From the NCBI GenBank assembly GCA_023475105.1, contig JAMCWJ010000077.1, positions 1-60,220 of the forward strand: 60,220 nt of DNA, written 5' to 3'. The position numbers were made by a program, and so were the translations under genes. The first letter of the stretch is position 1. The number at the start of each line of letters is the position of its first letter. The notes under the pieces were generated by a model, which was given only the letters and a program-made list of their open reading frames with translations, was not told the DNA's origin and did not search any database. Positions 56,426 through 60,220 of this stretch are shown piece by piece. The stretch is from Nitrospirota bacterium. GTDB taxonomy: Bacteria > Nitrospirota > Thermodesulfovibrionia > Thermodesulfovibrionales > UBA9159.

Positions 56426-56454
56426 ATTATAACTGCAACAGGAGTATTCGTCAT
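56426..56454 (-). promoter_or_regulatory. Promoter of the small membrane protein gene
   Basis: ATGACG, 17-base spacer, perfect TATAAT on the minus strand. The predicted start near 56419 gives a leader of about 38 bases. Confidence 0.5.
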
Positions 56455-56473
56455 TCCCGGACCTTCATAAAAG

Positions 56474-56508
56474 AGGCGGAATCGTGTACATTATCTGTAA
56501 TTCCGCCT
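56474..56508. repeat. Inverted repeat upstream of yceH
   Basis: AGGCGGAAT and ATTCCGCCT arms (9 bp) separated by 17 bases. No T run follows. It may be an operator or transcript hairpin for yceH, which starts 112 bases later. Confidence 0.4.
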
Positions 56509-56619
56509 GAGGAGCGACATGCGTTCATATGAAGAAGAAATGGAGCATTCAGCGTCCTGCTGCAAAGGAAACGCTCCGGCCCGGAGTTCAAAGAAGAGTA
56601 TATCCCCGGAGGTTGAGAG

Positions 56620-57268
56620 ATGGAAATGATTCTCGATGAAGCTGAAGTCCGCATCCTCGGATGCCTGATCGAAAAGGAGATCACCACGCCCGAGTATTAC
56701 CCCCTGTCCCTGAATGCGCTGACCAATGCCTGCAGCCAGAAATCGAACCGCAATCCCGTTGTCTCTTACGGGGAAGCTGCAGTGGAGCGGGGACTTGAGG
56801 GCCTGCTCGAAAAGGGCCTGGTGCGGGAGAACGCATATAGCCGGAAGCCGCGTCCCGAAATACGTCCACACGCTTCCGGACCGCTTCGATCTTTCCGGGC
56901 AGGAGATTGCTGTTCTCTGCGAGCTTCTGCTGCGCGGTCCCCAGACTGCGGGAGAGATCCGGGCGCGCGCGGAAAGAATGTGCGCCTTTAAGAACCTGGA
57001 GCAGGTCGAAGAAACCCTGGAGGGGCTTATGGAGCACGATCCGTCGCTTGTGACGAGGCCGCCGAGGGAGGCTGGGAGAAAGGAGTCCAGGTACATGCAC
57101 CTTCTTTCAGGAGGCGTCGAAAGGACGCATGATCTTGCGGTCGAACCTGAAGCGCCGCATGCGCCCGTGCAGGGACGAATCGATATCATGGAAGAAGAGA
57201 TCGCAAAGCTGAGGAGCGAACTGGAAGAACTGAAGAGGGCCTTCGCGGAATTCAAAGCGCAGTTCTGA
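56620..57268 (+). pseudogene. yceH: YceH (DUF480) family gene with a frameshift
   Basis: The first frame begins MEMILDEAEVRILGCLIEKEITTPEYYPLSLNALTNACSQKSNRNPV, clear YceH. After GLVREN (about 56833) homology continues in the next frame with AGSRVPKYVHTLPDRFDLSGQE...LLLRGPQTAGEIRARAERM...KESRYMHLLSGGV and a C-terminal coiled coil. One extra base near 56834-56840 explains this. Both parts are well conserved and the ribosome site (GGAGG) is good, so a sequencing error or very recent mutation is likely. An intact protein would have about 215 residues with two winged-helix domains. Confidence 0.8.
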
Positions 57269-57306
57269 GATTCTCGAGTTGCGGCCGAGTTGCCAAACAT
57301 CGCACA

Positions 57307-57996
57307 CTATGGGGAAGGGGGTTCCATGGCGCCTTCTCCCCGACTCTCAAGGCCGTCGTGCATCAGTGCCCTTTGTATAAAGCCCCGCAGTATCTCGGTC
57401 TCCTCATCTCTGATTTCCTTGAACTGGACTGCCATGCCGGAAGGACGTTTTGGCGTGTCATCAAACGGGTCGCTTTTGCGGACAACGACCCCGGTCAAAT
57501 GAATCCGGTTTCCGGTTTCCAAGGGCAAAGTGATTTCTATTTCCGAGCCGGCAGGGAAAGGTTCCTTTGTCTTAAGGTACAATCCCCCTTCCGAAAGGTT
57601 TTCGGAGTCCAGTGTAGAGTGTGATCCATCGTACCGTACGCGCACTTTCATCGAGAACGCGACCCTCTTGAATCTCCTTCTCGTTCCCGGGGGCGAACCA
57701 TTTCTCTCTATCGCCTCCATGATTTTTTCATATACGGTTTGCGCCAGGTCTCTGTCAATGAATAAGGCAATCCTTTTGCTGATCCGGAGGGCAGCGGCGA
57801 TAAAACTCTCTTTACTCTCCGCCGAGTTATCGATGATCGCCAGGGATTTGGTCAGGAAAAGGGAGCTGGCGACATGAGCGAGCTGTTCTTGAATAATGGC
57901 CTTTAGTGCGTCTTTCCCGCCTGCATCTCGATTCACAGTCCGACCTCTCTGGTTAGCGTCCCTCCGGGTTTGCGTTCGAACGGCCTTTCTATCCAT
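57307..57996 (-). CDS. PilZ-domain protein (c-di-GMP receptor)
   Basis: 229 residues. A helical N-terminal half (about 1-105), then a PilZ domain with both binding motifs: RRRFKR (R-x-x-x-R) and ENLSEGGLYL (D/N-x-S-x-x-G). It should bind cyclic di-GMP. The output is unknown; no flagellar or cellulose genes are adjacent. The start is not fixed by a clear ribosome site. Confidence 0.85.
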   Translation of the reverse strand: MDRKAVRTQTRRDANQRGRTVNRDAGGKDALKAIIQEQLAHVASSLFLTKSLAIIDNSAESKESFIAAALRISKRIALFIDRDLAQTVYEKIMEAIERNGSPPGTRRRFKRVAFSMKVRVRYDGSHSTLDSENLSEGGLYLKTKEPFPAGSEIEITLPLETGNRIHLTGVVVRKSDPFDDTPKRPSGMAVQFKEIRDEETEILRGFIQRALMHDGLESRGEGAMEPPSP

Positions 57997-58228
57997 TGCC
58001 CTTAAGAAGAGCGCAGAACTGGAGCGTAATTATCCCCTCCAGTTTGCTGCGAGGCAAAGGACGGGAAAGCGGTCTCAAAATAATTGAACCAGGCCCGACC
58101 TCGTATCGGGTCCTTTCCTTCGCCATTTCCGCGAGATCCCCTCCAGGACCCTGTCTGTGTAAAATATTATCCAGAAGACGCCGGGTCTGACAAATGAGTA
58201 ATTGTTATTCAGCTATAAGGACGGATTA

Positions 58229-58434
58229 TCAATCCCAGTATTGCTGCTCAAGTTTTTCCGCCCTTACCGGGAGATAGTACGCAGCCGTGAGGATGATGAT
58301 CACGGCGCTCAGTGCGATCTCGTAGAGCTTTTCATAGGGAACATGCTCAAGATGCTCAAGACAGAAATCTGGGGCCCACGAGAAGTATCCGTCTCAGTGC
58401 GGCGATGATCCCAATCGCGAAAGGGGGGAGGGCC
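58229..58434 (-). pseudogene. PsiE-like membrane protein remnant
   Basis: Immediately after the helicase stop the minus strand reads ALPPFAIGIIAALRRILLV in one frame, then YEKLYEIALSAVIIILTA-AYYLPVRAEKLEQQYWD-stop in another, with a frameshift near 58370-58390. Order and character match the last third of PsiE (phosphate-starvation-inducible) proteins: I-x-A-[IL]-x-R-x-[IL]-[IL]-V, then two hydrophobic strands and a charged end. The 5' part is missing. The rest of the gap, 57997-58228, shows nothing clear. Confidence 0.5.
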
Positions 58435-59787
58435 TTAGCCTCTGGGTCTCAAAGAACCGGGAGAGCCGCGCCGAGCGGCCCTGCGCGGAAACTGCCTTTG
58501 GGCTCCCGCACTTCCGGTTTTACGATCTTCTTGCCTCCTGCGAGCCCGCCCTTCTGGGCTGTTTGGTTGTGCTCGCGCGCCTTTCCAGGTCGTCGGGTTT
58601 TGCTGTCTGCGGCGCTGTGGTTCACGAGGCAAGCGTGCAAACTCGGTATCGCGCGAGGGCGCCGGCTTTTTGTAGTCAAAGCCGTACAGTGTACGGCGCT
58701 CTATCTTTTCACCGAGGACCCGTTCGATGCTGCGTATGGTTTCTTCGTCTTCGCGGGTGCTGAACGTGAAGGCATCGCCGGTCTTCGCAGCCCTGCCTGT
58801 GCGGCCGATCCGGTGCGTGTACGCGTCGGCCGTGTCGGGCATATCGTAGTTGATGACATGGGAAATGCTTGATACATCGATACCGCGGGCGGCAATGTCG
58901 GTCGCGACGAGGATCTGATACGAGCCGTTGCGGAAGCCATCGAGCGCCTCCTGGCGCCTGTTCTGCGACAGGTTCCCCTGCAGCGATGCGGCCCTGTAGC
59001 CGGCCCTTTCGAGTTGCTGCCCCACGCGCTTGGCGCGGTGTTTGGTCCGGGTAAAGATCAGGACCGACTCCGTGTCTGTATGACGCAGCAGTTCGAGGAG
59101 GAGTGCGGTCTTGAGGTGCTGATCAACAGGGTAGAGCGCGTGGCTGACCGTGTCTGCAGGGGCCGTGTGACCGACCTGCACAGTGACCGGCGCGCGCAGG
59201 ATCTCGTGGGCCAGCCTGCGGATGTCGTCCGGCATGGTTGCCGAGAATAAAAGCGTCTGGCGCTTTGGCGGCACATGTTTGATGATCCTCCGGATATCGG
59301 GCAGAAAACCCATGTCGAACATCCTGTCCGCTTCGTCCAGTACCAACACCTCCAGGTTCGACAGGCCGATCGTGCCCTGAGCGACGTGATCGAGGAGGCG
59401 GCCCGGACAGGCGACGACGATCTCGACGCCGATGCGCAGTTTCTGTATCTGTGGGTTCATGTTCACGCCGCCGTATATTGTGATGCTCCGAAGCCGCGTC
59501 TGGCGGCCCAAGTCTGCGATGGCGGCGTTGATCTGGTCCGCCAGTTCGCGCGTCGGTGCGATGACAAGGGCGCGGACACGGCCTCTCGGTCCCGTCATCA
59601 GGCGTTCGAGGATGGGGAGCACAAAAGCGGCAGTTTTGCCCGTTCCGGTCTGGGCAAGACCCATAACGTCCTGTCCCTGCAGGACCGGAGGGATCGCCTG
59701 ACGCTGGATGGGGGTTGGGATGTGATAGCCGAGCGCCTTGATGCCGGCCGCAATTTGGGGGTGAAAATTGAATGTCTGAAATTCCAT
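58435..59787 (-). CDS. rhlE: RhlE-type DEAD-box RNA helicase
   Basis: 450 residues. Motifs: TPIQRQAIPPVLQGQDVMG, AQTGTGKT, PTRELADQI, DEADRMFDMGF, SAT, ARGIDVSSISHVINYD and HRIGRTGRA. A basic, Arg/Gln/Pro-rich tail (after about residue 380) replaces a folded RNA-binding domain, as in RhlE. AAGGAA precedes ATG. Its 3' end abuts a PsiE-like remnant, so the gene may have inserted into or beside it. Confidence 0.93.
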   Translation of the reverse strand: MEFQTFNFHPQIAAGIKALGYHIPTPIQRQAIPPVLQGQDVMGLAQTGTGKTAAFVLPILERLMTGPRGRVRALVIAPTRELADQINAAIADLGRQTRLRSITIYGGVNMNPQIQKLRIGVEIVVACPGRLLDHVAQGTIGLSNLEVLVLDEADRMFDMGFLPDIRRIIKHVPPKRQTLLFSATMPDDIRRLAHEILRAPVTVQVGHTAPADTVSHALYPVDQHLKTALLLELLRHTDTESVLIFTRTKHRAKRVGQQLERAGYRAASLQGNLSQNRRQEALDGFRNGSYQILVATDIAARGIDVSSISHVINYDMPDTADAYTHRIGRTGRAAKTGDAFTFSTREDEETIRSIERVLGEKIERRTLYGFDYKKPAPSRDTEFARLPREPQRRRQQNPTTWKGARAQPNSPEGRARRRQEDRKTGSAGAQRQFPRRAARRGSPGSLRPRG

Positions 59788-59959
59788 AAATTCCTTCTTT
59801 CTGTGTGTGGGGAAAAACTGCGGGCGTATGCGGGCTTACCGTGACGTAGTTTTAACCTGAATCAACACTTGTTTGATAACTAAGCGTAGCAGCTTTGGAT
59901 ACACCCTGTCAAGGACAAAGTCGGGCCGGACCTGAAGGAGAAGGGAGGCGCCCGGAAAT

Positions 59960-60097
59960 ATGGCGAGGGAGAACAGGATTCTTTCGGTCGGTGATGCCCG
60001 ACTGCAGGGGGCCGGATATCGTCACCATATGAGAAGCCTGGCGCAGCGGGTGGGTTATGTCAATACCCTTAAATTACTGGCGCATCCGGCTTTTTAA
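59960..60097 (+). pseudogene. Acylphosphatase-like N-terminal fragment
   Basis: 45 codons, with an AGGAG/GGGAGG-type site upstream. Residues 10-36, containing RLQGAGYRHHMRSLAQRVGYVN, match the acylphosphatase signature (V-Q-G-V-G-[FY]-R ... G-[YF]-V-x-N), with the catalytic Arg in GYR and the Asn in YVN. It stops after about half a domain (full length about 90). The remaining parts of 59788-60220 show nothing clear. Confidence 0.5.
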
Positions 60098-60220
60098 TGG
60101 GTCTATGCGAGATATAGTGGTTATCCCAATTTTTTTCGATGTCATTCCGGCTTGTCCGGAATCTTTCTGATATACCGGCTGAGTGAGAGAAAATATCTTT
60201 GCTGTGTATATCATGGCCCT

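Noticed and set aside
1..60220. CRISPR arrays, tRNA or rRNA genes, insertion sequences with transposase
   Set aside because: None recognised on either strand by reading; a tRNAscan-SE and ISfinder search would settle it.

Overview
The window is a single bacterial chromosome segment, moderately GC-rich and densely packed. I see no phage, plasmid, rRNA, tRNA or CRISPR features. The mix of genes suggests a Gram-negative, sulfur-metabolising bacterium, with Nitrospirota (Thermodesulfovibrionia-like) my first guess and a deltaproteobacterial-type lineage my second. The relevant genes are a DhnA-type class I aldolase, MutS2, a YtxH protein, a YeiH-family exporter, TauE/SafE with a TIGR02186 partner, a haem-type DUF3365 kinase, several NtrC-type regulators and an RND/TolC pump. 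The taxonomy is inference from gene families, not an alignment result.

Layout. 1-1.7 kb: 3' part of a secreted protein with Ig-like repeats and a seven-blade RCC1 propeller. 1.9-3.7 kb: citrate synthase, a half-size ferritin-like protein and a small membrane protein. 3.7-7.0 kb (minus): a membrane-anchored phosphatase, MutS2 and YtxH. 7.1-9.7 kb: a P-type cation ATPase whose predicted transcript is leaderless. 9.9-12.1 kb: an RNA/cold-adaptation cluster (RRM protein, bS21, DEAD-box helicase). 12.1-14.3 kb (minus): tatA, an ArnT-like glycosyltransferase and a DUF202 protein. 14.7-22.7 kb (minus): sulfur circuit 1, with a Do/HtrA protease, a haem-binding sensor kinase, a sigma54 activator, and a rhodanese, YeiH exporter and Cys-rich protein behind a candidate sigma54 promoter. 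23-29.6 kb (minus): kinase, receiver and PEP/pyruvate-binding protein, then a membrane protein and a drug-type MFS pump.

29.9-41.5 kb (minus) is the most unusual region. A kinase and two tandem NtrC-type regulators lie upstream of an apparent eight-gene operon with a near-consensus sigma54 promoter and two upstream repeats: Usp, Usp-like, TauE/SafE exporter, TIGR02186 protein, double Usp, TatA, and two paralogous proteins. Those last two fuse a GspE/MshE-type N-terminal domain to two or three DUF202-like membrane modules. Each module is preceded by four to five R-T-x-L-A-x-x heptads. One of the two regulators has lost the GAFTGA loop, Walker B acids and arginine finger and looks like a pseudo-ATPase. 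I propose this as the candidate undescribed system: a sigma54-controlled sulfite/stress response with a novel membrane protein architecture.

41.8-60.2 kb: DedA protein; a heavy-metal-type RND/MFP/OMF operon; a SHOCT protein with a sensor kinase; SYLF protein; rhomboid and GNAT acetyltransferase; a Cys-rich protein coupled to GreB; FbaB aldolase; a frameshifted yceH; a PilZ protein; and an RhlE-type helicase flanked by remnants of psiE-like and acylphosphatase-like genes. A roughly 185 bp intergenic repeat occurs twice (22.8 and 41.6 kb), and a MITE-like palindrome lies at 14.4 kb.
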